The position numbers were made by a program, and so were the translations under genes. A DNA stretch of 64,000 nt, taken from positions 17,987,261-18,051,260 of the forward strand of contig NC_003074.8 in the NCBI RefSeq assembly GCF_000001735.4, given 5' to 3'. The notes beneath the pieces were generated by a model. That model did not search any database. It worked only from the letters and a program-made list of their open reading frames with translations, and was not told where the DNA came from. Within the stretch, counting starts at the first letter, position 1. Each line of letters starts with the position of its first letter. Of the stretch, positions 35,065-47,291 are shown piece after piece. This DNA comes from Arabidopsis thaliana (taxonomy: Eukaryota > Streptophyta > Magnoliopsida > Brassicales > Brassicaceae).

Positions 35065-37672
35065 TGATATTATATTGGAGCTAATCTAGAAAGGAAAACA
35101 AAACAAAACAAAATCAAGAAAATTTAAAGGCAAGATAGTTTTTGCATACATCAAGTTTAAAGTTAGCATCATAAAAATTAGCAATCAAGCTTAAGTTGTT
35201 TGAGATTTATTATAATACCGTGTGAATATAACATAGTAATAATATTTAAAGGCAAGGTCCATGAGATGATCAAGTTGAGATTGGGTTGAAGGAATAGAAA
35301 AATTAGCTCAACTTTGGATAAGAATCTTGCTCAAGATTAGAGAATGTTGTGTCACCGATCTACAAGTATTAGCTACTGGATAATCGTTATATAGCAACAA
35401 AATGAAAAGTCAGTCAACCTTGAAGCAACGCGGAAATAATGTAGATCTTGTCACGTCTCATAATGTGGAGAAGAAAATTTAATATTGGTATGAGTATAAA
35501 TGTACTTAAATCCAATAGTCAAGTGGACCTTGTAAATGTTTGGCAAAGAATCAGTTTTGTTGCTATTTTAGATGAAATAAGTTTACTAAGAATAAAAAAA
35601 TCGACGAAAAAAAATTATAATTCAACAAACAAAAAAATAAGTAAACACTTTCAAAAATTTGACTACATAAAAAAACAATTAACAAAATATAAGTAGACTA
35701 TTTTAAAATAAATCAAAAGAAATAAATTTAATTGACAAAAATAAAATTTAACTCGACATTTTATAAATAGATTTTATGATAAGACAACGTAGAATAAAGT
35801 AAGTCTACGGTGAATAAACAAGTCTACACATTAAATTAAAAATTGATAAACAAAAAAAAGTAAGTCAACAGTTCAAAAGATTTACTATGTTATAAATCAA
35901 CTGGCCATAACATAAGTCAACTGTTTTAAATCTAGTCGACGGAGACAAAAATTAAATCAACAAAAGTGAAAAATAATTCGATAGTTCAAAATATCAACCT
36001 TAAAAATAAATCTATATAGAATAAAATAAGACTAACAAAAAATATCAAAAATATATGTACACAGATTTTTACTTTAATAAATATAAATTATATAATTTTG
36101 AATTACTTATTCTTGAATAATTAATAAATCTAAATACTATTATCAACTTATATAAAAAAAATTAAACGAGATAGTGATTACTTTAAATATAGTATATTAA
36201 TTTTGTTAATTATTTATTATTAAATTAAATAATTACGAATTTTAGTTAAGTTATCAATTATTTAATTTATTTTTAGTTAATTTATTTAAATAATTTATAA
36301 ATAAATAAAAAGATTATTATGGTTATTGAATGTAGTTTTCAAAATAGTATAACAGTGAATGTAGTTTTCAAATTTTTAATAAAATTTAGAGTATTTATAA
36401 AAATTTCAAAAAAAAAGGAAGTCTATTCGTTTTGTGAATAAGATAAACTTTTTTTTTATCCAGTAATAAGATAAACTTTTTAACTACAAAAAATAAACTA
36501 AATAATAGAAACTAACCGTTTTATTACCGCGACAAAAATGAAACTAACGACCAAAAACAGAGTTGTTGTTGTTTTCTTTTTTTCTTTCTAAATACTGTAA
36601 GATTAAAAGAAGAAGAAAGATTCGATTTGCTAGAAGATTGTGATTATTTCCCAGACATTTACAACTTACAAGGTTGGCTTGACTTCTGATTTGAGGTTAC
36701 AACCTTAACCACATTGCATTTTCTGTCGATACAAAATCGGATGTTTCTCCTCGTAATTTCCAAGTGAATCCTCGCAGTTTCTGCTCCATATTGCATTTTC
36801 TGTCCATACAAAATCAAATGTTTTTCCTTGTAATTTCCAAGATTAAATCTTCGAGGTTTTGGTTACTTGTTTTATTATTGTTCCAATTATTGTTATTTGG
36901 CAAATTATTTCTTAAATTTAATTTATCGATAAATATATATATATATAACAGCCAAAAACAAAGTTGTTTCTTATTCTGTCGTCATGGAAGATTCGATTCA
37001 AGAGAGCATGTTTACCCATGATATTATAAAGTATCATAGACTTAAATCAATTAAAAAGTTAATTTTGGGGATCATTTTTCTTTGATTTGGATCACTCAGT
37101 GATCTATTTGACACCGTTAATTTCTCAAAGTTTAAATTATTAAATAACTAATGCTAATGATATTTTATGAAGTTCATTGATAAACATGCTCTTTATGATG
37201 CTTCTAAACCGATGTGACAACAAGATTGAGTCTATGCCACACATTTATTTACAATGTTGAATTCTAATAAAATCGTAAACCGTTGAATTTTCTGTCCGCG
37301 TTGATAAAATCAACTGTTTTCTCCACGTACTTTCAAGGTTGACTGACTTTAGGTTTTTTTTTTTTTTGCTTATATATTACGTAATAGTTGTAGATCAGAG
37401 ACACAACATTCTCCTGTCTTGAGCAAGATTCGTAACCAAGTTCAAGTAATTTCTCTTTCTTCAACGTCATCTCATTTTGATATTTGTTATATCTTCCTTG
37501 TATTTAAGTATTCACAAGGTTATATTCACGGAATTGAATTAGTCTTAACAAATGGACCCTTGTTAAGCTGCTAATTTTCAGTGATATTTACTTACACTTG
37601 GTGTATGCAAAATATTCTGAAATCTTTGTCTTTAATTTTCTTCCTTTCCAGGCTAGCTCCAGCATAATATCA
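35065..37672. other. AT-rich spacer between head-to-head At14a-like copies
   Basis: Near 35300-35540 lies promoter-type DNA that is repeated at 33750-33990 and, inverted, at about 37200-37450 (shared core AGAATGTTGTGT). Between them, 35580-36520 is extremely AT-rich with recurring AAGTCAAC/AAGTCTAC words. There is also a local duplication near 36718-36850: TTGCATTTTCTGTC and ATACAAAATC recur twice. No gene was seen. Confidence 0.55.
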
Positions 37673-38798
37673 ATGGCGGCGTTGGTTGAATTTATCTCTG
37701 ATCGTGTCCTGAGTTCTTGCAAATCCGCTTGCAAAGAAGATCCAAAGCTCAGATCCTATATTTCTGCGCTTCGCGAACGAATGGACAAATTGATGGAAAT
37801 TAAACGGTCACCGGTCGAGGAAGCAAGACTGGAAAACCATCCAAGGAGGACTCAATCATTAAGATCATCGACTTTTTAGCTGTCTCAAGCCAAGATGTGG
37901 TCAAGATCATTAAAGAAAGCAATTATGATTTCTCGAAGAACAAAGACATAAAGTCTGTGATTGATCTCTATTTTGAGAGTACCAACAATACTTTGAATTT
38001 AGTCAATACCGTCGAGAAATACGTAGCGAAAGCAAAAACCACCACGTTCAACATTTGACTTGCGATCCGACAGTTTGAAAGAGAGTCGAGGGACACGGAT
38101 TTTGGAGGAAACAATAAGTACGCGGGAACGTTAGAGAAGCTGAATAAGGTTAAAGCTCTGGGAGATCTTTTTGGTGACGAGTTCACGACTCAGTACAAGG
38201 CTATCTACGACGAGCATCAGATGCTTTTAAACAAGTCCCATCACATGCAACTAGAGCATGAGAAGAAGCATAAGAATGACAAGAAATCCAAGAGATTGGG
38301 GTATATTTTTTTCGCGGCTGCACTTTTATCTGTTCTCGCCTTATGGATTTATCTTGGAGCAGTCTCACTTGTGGTAGCAGCTAAGGTTGTGATTGAAGTG
38401 GCAACACCGAGTATTGCACCTTTATGGAAATGGGTCACTGAGATCCTCGAGGACTCTGAGTCTGAGATTGCTTACAAGAAACTTACTGATTTGTTTCGAT
38501 CGATGGATAAAAATGCAAACCTCAACATCGAATTTGCAAAGACTTTTAAGAGCCTAGTTGAGACGTTATTAACAAGGATCAAGCCGATCTTGGAGACTGT
38601 AGATTATGCTGTGGAGCAAAGAGAAGAGGAGACCGTGAAACTTGTTAGCAAGAAATCATTAAGGATATTGAAGGTTTTGCTGACAAAATCGAGGAAGTTG
38701 GTACAAATGTGGCTAGGTGTAGCAAAGTGGTCGCTGAGGGAAGAGTTGATGTTCTGGAACACATAAGCAATTTAGCTTACTTGAAAGGAGAGTGGTGA
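37673..38798 (+). pseudogene. At14a-related pseudogene
   Basis: This begins like a full At14a protein, MAALVEFISDRVLSSCKSAC. It continues through YISALRERMDKLMEI, VSSQDVVKIIKESNYDF, SVIDLYFESTNNTLNLVN, FGDEFTTQYKAIYDEH, two hydrophobic segments (LGYIFFAAALLSVLALWIYL and AVSLVVAAKVVIEVA) and a tail ending NLAYLKGEW. Three interruptions break it: a frame change near residue 60, an in-frame stop about 130 codons on, and a second frame change in the last fifth. The longest uninterrupted piece is 38221-38766. It fits AT3G48650, remembered as an At14a-like pseudogene. It is inverted relative to the other two copies. Confidence 0.85.
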
Positions 38799-39116
38799 CT
38801 ATCAATGTACTATGTGGTAATACTTTTATATTCATGTTTGTTGTGTGCAAGACCCATATTTTGAATGTTTGAATAATGAGTTACTTTGTACTTGTATGAT
38901 CATTGCATTCTATATCCAAATCTCATTTATTATGTTACTGATAAAAAAGTAAATGAGGATTAATCGAAACCGACCGTTTTATCACGACAACAAAGATGAA
39001 ACTTAAATAGACCGTTTTAATACAACTGAAACAGAGTGACGAAATCAAAACTGCCAAAAACAAAACTGTTTCCTCTTCTTTACAAGATCTTGTTTCACTT
39101 CTAAAATTTAAGATCA

Positions 39117-39486
39117 TGTTGCCTAGAAAACCAACTGATCAACATAGCTAAGACGAAGCTCAATGGGTCATCAATGTCCGAAAATCTCTCGATGCAGAGT
39201 TCGAAGAACACGATAACGAACAAGTCATCGTAAGCATTTTCAATGTTCCTAAAGCGCTAATGAGTAGCCATCCAGATTCATACACACCTCACCGAGTTTC
39301 AATCGGACCTTATCACTCTCTAAAACCTGAGCTTCACGAAATGGAGAGGTAAAAACTCATGATCGCTAGTAAATTCCGAAACCAATCTAAATCTTTCAAG
39401 TTTCATGATCTTGTAGAGAAGTTACAATCCTTGGAGATCAAGATTCGAGCTTGGTATATTAAGTACAATGCTCTACTTGTCGTGTA
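39117..39486 (+). pseudogene. DUF247 family gene remnant
   Basis: About 110 codons read as the N-terminus of a plant DUF247 protein: SLDAEFEEHDNEQVIVSIF, NVPKAL, PDSYTPHRVSIGPYHSLKPE and LHEMER, then a stop, then KFRNQSKSFKFHDLVEKLQS. No ATG leads directly into the frame and the remaining two-thirds of a normal ~430-aa DUF247 protein are absent. Several upstream words (GACCGTTTTA, CAAAAC) also occur near 36510-36560. Confidence 0.7.
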
Positions 39487-42398
39487 GTTGGAGTACCTCT
39501 TTCTTTAGTTGTAAAAAATAAGATAGATCATAACTCAAATCTCCAAAAACCCATAGATCAATTAGATTGTGAACAAGACAAAAAAAATAAATGCAGGGAG
39601 AAATTATAAGTGTAACTGCAGTACCAAATTAAAGAAGATGATTGTCATAATAGTGAGTTCATGGTACAACCTATTTCCTAAGATGTTAATATGGTGATTG
39701 GATTATATCTAGTTACCTAACAACCTTAAGGTCCTTCCAGTTGTGCCGGAAATGACCGAAGCCTAACCAGCAGTTCTCAACTCACTTTCCAGTATGGCCA
39801 ACTCCCTCTGCAAAGAATGTTACATACGGAGACAGAATCGATTAAATCTAACGAGGAAAAATCTATCTCATCCATAAAATGTAACAAGATCAAGTCTATC
39901 TCATCCACATATGTACAAACATTCAACATCATCAATCAATCTTATGACTCACCTATACCTCCACGTGCCCACAAAGATCTCAGTCCGTCTCACTAGTAGA
40001 AAATAATGGTGGAGTCATTGCCGGTTTAGCAGCGGATCTCATGATGTCAATCGTCTCAACTGCAGCGGATCTCATGCAGGATTTTAAAACACTCGTTAAA
40101 GAGACAAAGAGTGTCAGTTAAAACACTGGAATTGTTTTAGCTGATGGGAGACAAAGAGTGTCAGTTAAAGAGGGATCAGTGAGGCTTGGGCCGAATCTGA
40201 CACTAAAATCAAATCTACAACTATCAAAAACTTATGGAACAACCTTAACGACTTCTTGTTCCAAACTGCCCGCATATCTCGCTAATATACTCGGGTGCAA
40301 TTGCTTCAGGACTGATCTGCGGCGATGGAATCTGGACCATCCCATCCGCTATTCTTTCAATATTAAGAATCAATCTACCCATCTGTATGTACTTTGGACC
40401 ATCCTAGACATTGTTATCATGTTAAAATTTTGTTGCATTATAGCAAAAAATAGAGTTTATCCGTCTCACTCTATCTCATAACATGACATTTTAAGTAGAA
40501 GAACACAGAATTATACCAATAAACATCTTCATGTGTGTGGCATAAAGTCAAACAGTCAATGTTGACCTACGAAACTTTAATTGGGCTTCTTCTATAAGCT
40601 AGAATTGTCACGAGGGAGGAATGTTTTCAATATTACTAGCACTTTGCTATCGTTTTTGGCTCCAAAAGGTGTTTGGCGATGACAAATGCATTACATTGAT
40701 GTAATGAGATTTTGTTGATTGCGCATTCGTTCCCATTTTGTATGTGACTTTTTTTTTTTTGAATGGTTAAATCTAATGAATCATTCCGAAAAAAAAAAAA
40801 CAATCAATCACAACCTTATTTTTCTAAAAGCAAATGAAAATGTGATATGCAATACAATTCTTATATCCCTAAATTTTAATACAATTATAATATTATTAAA
40901 ACGTAATAAGTCACAAGAAAAAAGTATTTTTTCACAATATAAACATTATTACGAATTTGTAACGATTTGTGAATGGTTGGAATACAATCGTCACAAATTT
41001 TATTTGTAAGAAAAACATCATAAAAATTGAATCAAATATATCTATTAACCATTTTCGTTACAAATAGTTAAAACAAAAAAAAAAGTTTAAAAAAAACTCT
41101 CAATAACAGACTAACATCGTCATAATTTGTGACTAACATATCGACTTAATTTTAGTAACTCATTATTACATAACTACAGTCTCAAATGGTCACAAGTGAT
41201 GACTAAAAATTTGTTGCATATTCGTAACAATATTACTCAAAACTAATGGTATTTTGTGACTATCATAATGCTCCAATTCCATCACCCACTATAATATATT
41301 AGTTTCAAATAGTCCCAAACTATTACTAAAAAAAATCATCGGATATGGTTAAAATTATAAACTAAAAACATAACCTCAAAACACTATTCTTTATTAAATT
41401 ATTGTCATAAACATACATATTTCTTATAATAATATATATCTTAGTTATAAATTATAATTCATCTCCATTCTTACAACACAATCACAAATTTGACGATAAC
41501 TAGCAGAGAATGTAAGGATTTGACGATTACTCTCATATGATAACCTCTATACAGATGATTTCAGGCTCTCTGGAAAGGTAAGATTCAATTATTATTTTTC
41601 TGTAAACGTGATTATAAAAGGGTAAAGCCCTGTTCTTTTCATTGTCGCTGCATCAGCGATCGGCGACCAAGAATTATAACTGAGTTGAGACACGTGTCTA
41701 TGGTGAGTAACACCGGCAACACCATTAAAACAGTCGCAGCGACTCCTTTTCACCATTCCAACTGTCGCTCATTTTTCCAGCGACAACGGCGATACCCGTG
41801 GAAGTGATCGCATCGACTCTTTTTTAATTATTCTCCATTTATGTGGAAATTCTGGTCGCTTAAAGCTATCGCAGCGATTTTAAACCGAACAGGGCCTAAG
41901 CCGTTTTTCTAGAAAACGGTTCAAATAGCTTGACAAAATGCTAATTGTGTATCACACCTATACTCGTGATAATTTATATAAAAATAATTTCATTCATATG
42001 TTAATATAAATGACATGTTTACTTAGTCTATATCAAAATTATAGAACAAATTTCGAGAAACAGAAGAAGAGAAGAAGCCATGAAGCTAACTAGTACAGTC
42101 ACAAAAGGACGACACCGTTTCGAAATTGGGCCAGAGACAAAACTAAACTGGATCTTAAATCAGCCCAAGCCGTTAACTATAAATTTGTTACATTAGTCAC
42201 GGACTCACGTGTCACGTCCTTCGAAAACAACGTATCCGCACGTGACATCGCCACCGGCCTTTTTTTTTTTTTTTCACACCGCACGAGGAAGTTTAGGTTT
42301 CTTCAAAATCACAAAACCAAACAACAACAACCAAAAAAAAAAAACTCAAACCATTTTCTCTCTAACTTCTCTGTCATTTCTCTCTCTAGTGGCAAAGT
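39487..42398. other. Accessory intergenic DNA with repeat remnants
   Basis: Between 40013 and 40170, short words recur: GCAGCGGATCTCATG twice (40030, 40066) and GAGACAAAGAGTGTCAGTTA twice (near 40101, 40147). A broken frame reads [19 protein letters not shown], of unknown origin. From about 40740 to 41490 a TTTGTGAC/GTCACAAA word recurs in both orientations. A 269-bp MITE lies at 41627-41895. No intact gene was seen. The DUF3339 promoter and leader occupy the end. Confidence 0.5.
41627..41895. mobile_element. Small MITE, hAT-like ends
   Basis: GCCCTGTTC at 41627-41635 is mirrored by GAACAGGGC at 41887-41895. Behind the ends, both sides carry ATCGCTG/CAGCGAT words, so the inverted repeat continues imperfectly for about 35 bp. 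The 269-bp interior is more GC-rich than its surroundings, contains many GTCGC/GCGAC words and codes for nothing. CCTGTTC-type ends are common in plant hAT elements, but I could not confirm an 8-bp target duplication. Confidence 0.65.
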
Positions 42399-42608
42399 AT
42401 GGCGGATTGGGGACCTGTTGTAGTCGCTGTGATACTGTTCGTGCTTTTGACTCCGGGACTTCTCTTTCAGATTCCGGCGAGAGGTCGTGTTGTTGAATTT
42501 GGTAATATGCAGACTAGTGGAGCGTCGATTCTCGTCCACACCATCATTTTCTTCGGTCTTATAACCATCTTCACCATCGCCATTCGTCTCCATATCTATA
42601 CCGGTTAA
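42399..42608 (+). CDS. DUF3339 small membrane protein
   Basis: This intronless 69-aa frame starts MADWGPVVVAVILFVLL. It has two hydrophobic segments (about residues 5-23 and 46-64) separated by a short polar stretch, IPARGRVVEFGNMQTSGAS. Length and sequence are typical of the plant DUF3339 family, which is conserved, membrane-bound and functionally uncharacterised. It matches AT3G48660. The first AUG after a pyrimidine-rich leader is used. Confidence 0.93.
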   Translation: MADWGPVVVAVILFVLLTPGLLFQIPARGRVVEFGNMQTSGASILVHTIIFFGLITIFTIAIRLHIYTG

Positions 42609-43979
42609 TTTCACCGTACCGGATTCGTAACTTCCCCCGGTTGTCTAGTTTTATGGTTTGTTTTGGATTTTGTTTCTTCTCTGTGTCTTGTCAAAACGTT
42701 ATGAATTTGTGAATCTGAATATGCATTAAGTTAATTTCAAAATTCGCTATGTTTGATTCTCGGTTTGGTTTAAATCTGGTTATGGCGTTGATTTGAATTT
42801 GATGGTAGGCACTAGGCAGTTAGCCTTAGTTTGGTTTATTGGTATTCGAGTTCAAATTGGAATTGAGTACTAAAATGCTCTGTTACTCATTTCTGCATCT
42901 TGAGTTCTTATGGATTTGCTTACGAAATGTTCAATTTTGTTTGGTCTGGTTCGGTTCGTTCTGAAACGAATGTCGAGAGTCTTTTGCTTGACTCGAAACT
43001 TGCCTTGTGTCAGCGTGTAGGGGTTTGTAAGAATAAAATGGGCTTTAAAATTAAGTTATTAATGGGCCAACACATGATCCACCAAGAAGAAGTGATCCGG
43101 TTGCATCTTAGATTCTCATGTGATGTGATTGAACGTTGAAAGTGCACAGAAGTAGACCTGTTTAAAGATGTTTCACACTTTCACTGCGTACTATGTAACT
43201 AGTGGAGTCAGTCCCGTCATGCGTATGAGTAAAGCGCGTCGATACCACGGGAACACACAAAAACATGTCACCCTAGTAAAAACTGTGTTCGTTAGCTCAT
43301 TGTAAATTGCAGTATATGGCATAAACAATTGTTTCTACAAATTCCAAGAATGTAAGAATCAAGACAATAAAATGTGACTATATCAAGAACTTAACTAAAG
43401 TTTCATCCACTTAAATGAAAAAGTTGATTTGGATAGAACAAAAGACGTAATATTCGATGTGTTCTCTCTCTCTCCCATCTTTACTTTTATTGACTTTTTA
43501 TTTTCACTTTAATGTGTGATGTAAAAATAAAAAGTAATTATTTGTTCAACCCTAGGTGAAATAAAGGACGACCCAAAACAAGTGACGAGAGAGCAGAGAG
43601 AGCTTCTTCTTCCGGACACTGAACAGTGAGAGCACCCATCTCCAACCTCTTCCTGTAAGTTTCCCCAACTACTCTGTTTCTTAAATGTTCTGCGTTCTTT
43701 AAAACAAAGTATAGAAGATTTAGGTTGTAAGATCGATCTCGTTTGATTTCAAACTCACTATCTGAAACTCTTTGATTACAAACCCATCTTCATAATCTCT
43801 GTAAAAATCAAACATGCAATTCACTTAATGGTGCAAAAACCCCAGAAGAGGGAAAAAGGAATCAAATTTAGTTTATAAAAGCAGTGGAATTGAGTTGCAT
43901 TGTTGAAATATTCAAAAGCAAGATCAGATTTTTGATAAAGAATTTCACTTTTGATTGCAACTTATAATCAAGGAACAAG
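42609..43979. other. Intergenic region, IDN2 leader at the end
   Basis: The first ~130 bp should be the DUF3339 3' UTR. A likely 5'-UTR exon or intron of IDN2 lies near 43600-43980 (GTAAGT after CTTCCT near 43650). No other gene or repeat was seen. Confidence 0.45.
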
Positions 43980-46355
43980 ATGGGAAGCACTGTGATTTTA
44001 AGCTCAGATGATGAAGATTCAGATATTAGTGAATCTGAAATGGATGAGTATGGAGACAAAATGTACCTAAACCTTAAAGGTGGGAAGCTGAAAGTGAGAC
44101 TCTCTCCTCAAGCTTTTATCTGTCCTTATTGTCCAAACAAGAAGAAAACTAGTTTTCAATACAAAGATCTTCTTCAACATGCTTCTGGAGTTGGTAATAG
44201 CAATTCTGATAAAAGAAGTGCAAAGGAGAAAGCAAGTCACCTTGCTCTTGTCAAATACCTTCAACAAGATCTTGCTGATTCAGCTTCAGAAGCAGAGCCT
44301 TCATCAAAGCGTCAGAAAAACGGAAACCCTATTCAAGATTGTGATCATGACGAGAAGCTTGTGTATCCTTGGAAAGGTACACACTTTAAAGGTTCTTACT
44401 TTTCTCCTTAAGATTGTACTGCAATGTGTGTTTAGTGTTTGTGTATATGTGGTTGAAACAGGTATTGTGGTGAATATTCCAACTACAAAGGCACAAGATG
44501 GTCGATCTGCGGGCGAGAGTGGATCGAAGCTAAGGGATGAGTATATTCTAAGAGGATTTAACCCGACTAGAGTTCGTCCTTTATGGAACTACTTGGGACA
44601 TTCAGGAACAGCTATTGTGGAGTTTAACAAAGATTGGAATGGACTTCACAATGGTCTTTTGTTTGACAAGGCTTATACAGTAGATGGTCATGGGAAGAAG
44701 GACTGGTTGAAGAAAGACGGTCCCAAGTTAGGTCTTTACGGTTGGATTGCTCGTGCTGATGATTATAACGGTAATAATATTATTGGAGAAAACTTGAGGA
44801 AGACGGGTGATCTGAAAACTATAGCTGAGCTTACGGAAGAAGAGGCGAGGAAACAGGAATTGCTTGTGCAGAACCTGAGACAACTTGTAGAAGAGAAGAA
44901 AAAAGACATGAAGGAGATTGAGGAGCTTTGTTCAGTTAAGTCAGAGGAACTTAATCAGTTGATGGAAGAGAAGGAGAAGAATCAGCAAAAGCATTACCGT
45001 GAGCTGAATGCTATACAAGAAAGAACAATGAGTCACATTCAAAAGATAGTTGATGATCATGAGAAATTGAAGAGGCTGTTGGAGTCAGAGAGGAAGAAAC
45101 TCGAAATCAAATGTAATGAGTTGGCAAAGCGCGAAGTGCACAATGGAACCGAGAGAATGAAATTGTCTGAAGATCTTGAACAGGTATCCATTTACTCTCT
45201 GTATCTCTCTTTTCAAGATATATGTTCAAGAAATAATTGGTTTTTTTCTCTTATCAGAATGCATCTAAGAATAGCTCTCTTGAACTAGCTGCCATGGAAC
45301 AACAAAAGGCAGACGAGGAAGTTAAAAAACTTGCTGAAGACCAAAGGGTTAGTGACTTTCTTCTTCTTTGTAAAAATGGTTGGGCTTATTTTCGTGATTA
45401 CTGAGAAAATTCTGTACCTAACAGAGGCAAAAGGAGGAGCTTCATGAGAAAATCATAAGACTAGAAAGACAGAGAGATCAGAAACAAGCGATTGAGCTAG
45501 AAGTTGAGCAGTTGAAAGGACAGCTCAATGTGATGAAGCACATGGCATCAGATGGCGATGCTGAAGTTGTGAAAGAGGTGGACATCATCTTCAAAGATTT
45601 AGGTGAGAAGGAAGCACAACTCGCAGATCTCGATAAATTTAACCAAACTCTTATCCTTAGAGAGCGCAGGACCAACGATGAGCTTCAAGAAGCTCATAAA
45701 GAATTGGTAAACGTATGTATCATTCAAAGTGTTGTTCTTTTCAATCACATCGAAAAGCTATGAGAAAGCTTGACATTTTACTAAAATCTTGGTTTTGTTT
45801 GTTTCATGTGCCTTCATAGATTATGAAAGAATGGAACACAAATATCGGTGTTAAGAGAATGGGAGAGCTCGTGACGAAACCATTCGTGGATGCAATGCAG
45901 CAGAAGTATTGTCAGCAAGATGTGGAGGACCGAGCAGTTGAAGTTCTCCAACTTTGGGAACACTATCTCAAAGATTCAGATTGGCATCCATTCAAGCGGG
46001 TCAAGCTCGAAAATGAAGATAGAGAAGTGGTAAGACCGCCTTCTTGACTCTGTTTGTTATGTTGAATCTCTCTGAAAGATTAAAAAGCTTTTTTGGTGTT
46101 GTTGTTAATTGTGTTTAGGAAGTGATAGATGATAGAGACGAAAAGCTGAGGGAGCTAAAGGCAGATTTGGGAGATGGTCCTTACAATGCGGTCACGAAAG
46201 CTTTGTTGGAGATAAACGAGTATAACCCGAGTGGAAGGTATATTACAACAGAGCTATGGAACTTCAAAGCAGATAAGAAGGCTACACTTGAAGAAGGTGT
46301 CACTTGTTTACTTGATCAATGGGAAAAGGCGAAACGCAAGCGTGGAATGGCTTAG
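43980..46355 (+). CDS. IDN2: RNA-directed DNA methylation factor, SGS3-like (zf-XS, XS, coiled coil, XH)
   Basis: Six exons (43980-44376, 44462-45183, 45258-45347, 45425-45712, 45820-46029, 46119-46355) join in frame to 647 aa. An acidic N-terminus precedes a zf-XS zinc finger (FICPYCPNKKKTSF, Cys48, Cys51, His67). The XS RNA-binding domain follows at about residues 130-240 (RVRPLWNYLGHSGTAIVEF). A long coiled coil spans about 260-490 and the XH domain is C-terminal (about 510-640, KRMGELVTKPFVDAMQQKYC). IDN2/RDM12 binds double-stranded RNA with 5' overhangs and acts with FDM proteins in Pol V-dependent silencing in the nucleus (established knowledge). It matches AT3G48670; every residue block looks intact. 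Confidence 0.97.
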
Positions 46356-46931
46356 AGGTTTAACCATTTTTGATAACCGAACAAAAATATGTTTTCATTT
46401 GCAATTGTTATTTGCTAATATAGGATTTCGATTGATGGTTTGCAGCTGCAAGATGATGGACATGGGACTGAATAAAAAGCCGATGCGGTTTTTAGTTGCA
46501 GAGAAATGTGTTTGGTTTGACCAAACTTTGGTGGATTCTGTTTGTTTTTCTTCTCAGAACTTAGTGAATAATTGACACAACTTTGATGTCTTGCATCGGT
46601 TCTTTTCATTGTAACATTTGTAGGAGTTTGGCCGCTTTGGACAATAAGAAATAAAAATATCATTGTAATATAATTCACATGTAAAACAACTAGATTTGGC
46701 CTCTCTTCTGTCTCATATCTTAAGCATGTCATTTAGAACCTTTTATTGTAAAAACAAACTTTGTCATGAGTTACTTTTTGTAGTCAAATTTGATATTGAC
46801 CCCTTCCTTATTATGCTAACACTGTTTTCATCTTATAACCCTATAAATCTAAGTTTCGTGAATATAGCCAAAATCATCTACATCATTGCAAAGAACCTTA
46901 AAGGAGAAAGAAGAAAACCGGCTTGAGAGAG
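46356..46931. other. Intergenic, IDN2 3' UTR and ECA1-gene promoter
   Basis: No gene was seen. Short AT-rich promoter DNA contains CCCTATAAATC near 46840-46850, a plausible TATA box about 85 bp upstream of the next start codon. Confidence 0.45.
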
Positions 46932-47291
46932 ATGGAAAACAACTCAGGAGCTATTCTCTTTGTGATCTTAGCTATGACCATTGTTCTTCAAGTGAGGCCA
47001 GGGTTCTCTCAAGCACTCCCTACGATCCCCGGACTTTTCCCACCGGGTCTTCCTATTGATATCATAAAATGTTGGTCATCTCTCTTTAACGTCCAAGGAT
47101 GTGTACAAGAAATCTACAAATCGATATTTTCTGGTCAGTTTGCTAGCATTGAAGCCCCATGTTGTAAAACGTTTTCAGCTATAGATACAAACTGTTGGCC
47201 ACATATGTTTCCATTGAACCCATTCTTCCCTCCTATTCTCAAGAACAACTGCGAGCGTATTGCTACGACTCCATCATCAACACACAAGTGA
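46932..47291 (+). CDS. ECA1 gametogenesis-related/prolamin-like secreted cysteine-rich protein
   Basis: This intronless 119-aa frame starts MENNSGAILFVILAM. Residues 1 to about 27 form a signal peptide ending GFSQA. The mature part has six cysteines at about 47, 57, 77, 78, 88 and 107, in the C-C-CC-C-C spacing of the prolamin-like (ECA1/EC1-related, DUF1278) family. Relatives are small proteins secreted by the egg cell or embryo sac; EC1 proteins act in gamete fusion (family knowledge). Tissue and role here are inference. It is likely AT3G48675. Confidence 0.8.
   Translation: MENNSGAILFVILAMTIVLQVRPGFSQALPTIPGLFPPGLPIDIIKCWSSLFNVQGCVQEIYKSIFSGQFASIEAPCCKTFSAIDTNCWPHMFPLNPFFPPILKNNCERIATTPSSTHK

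Noticed and set aside
40158-40481. Plus-strand frame of 107 codons
   Set aside because: It overlaps the short repeats at 40013-40170 and shows no recognisable domain; more likely remnant DNA than a gene.
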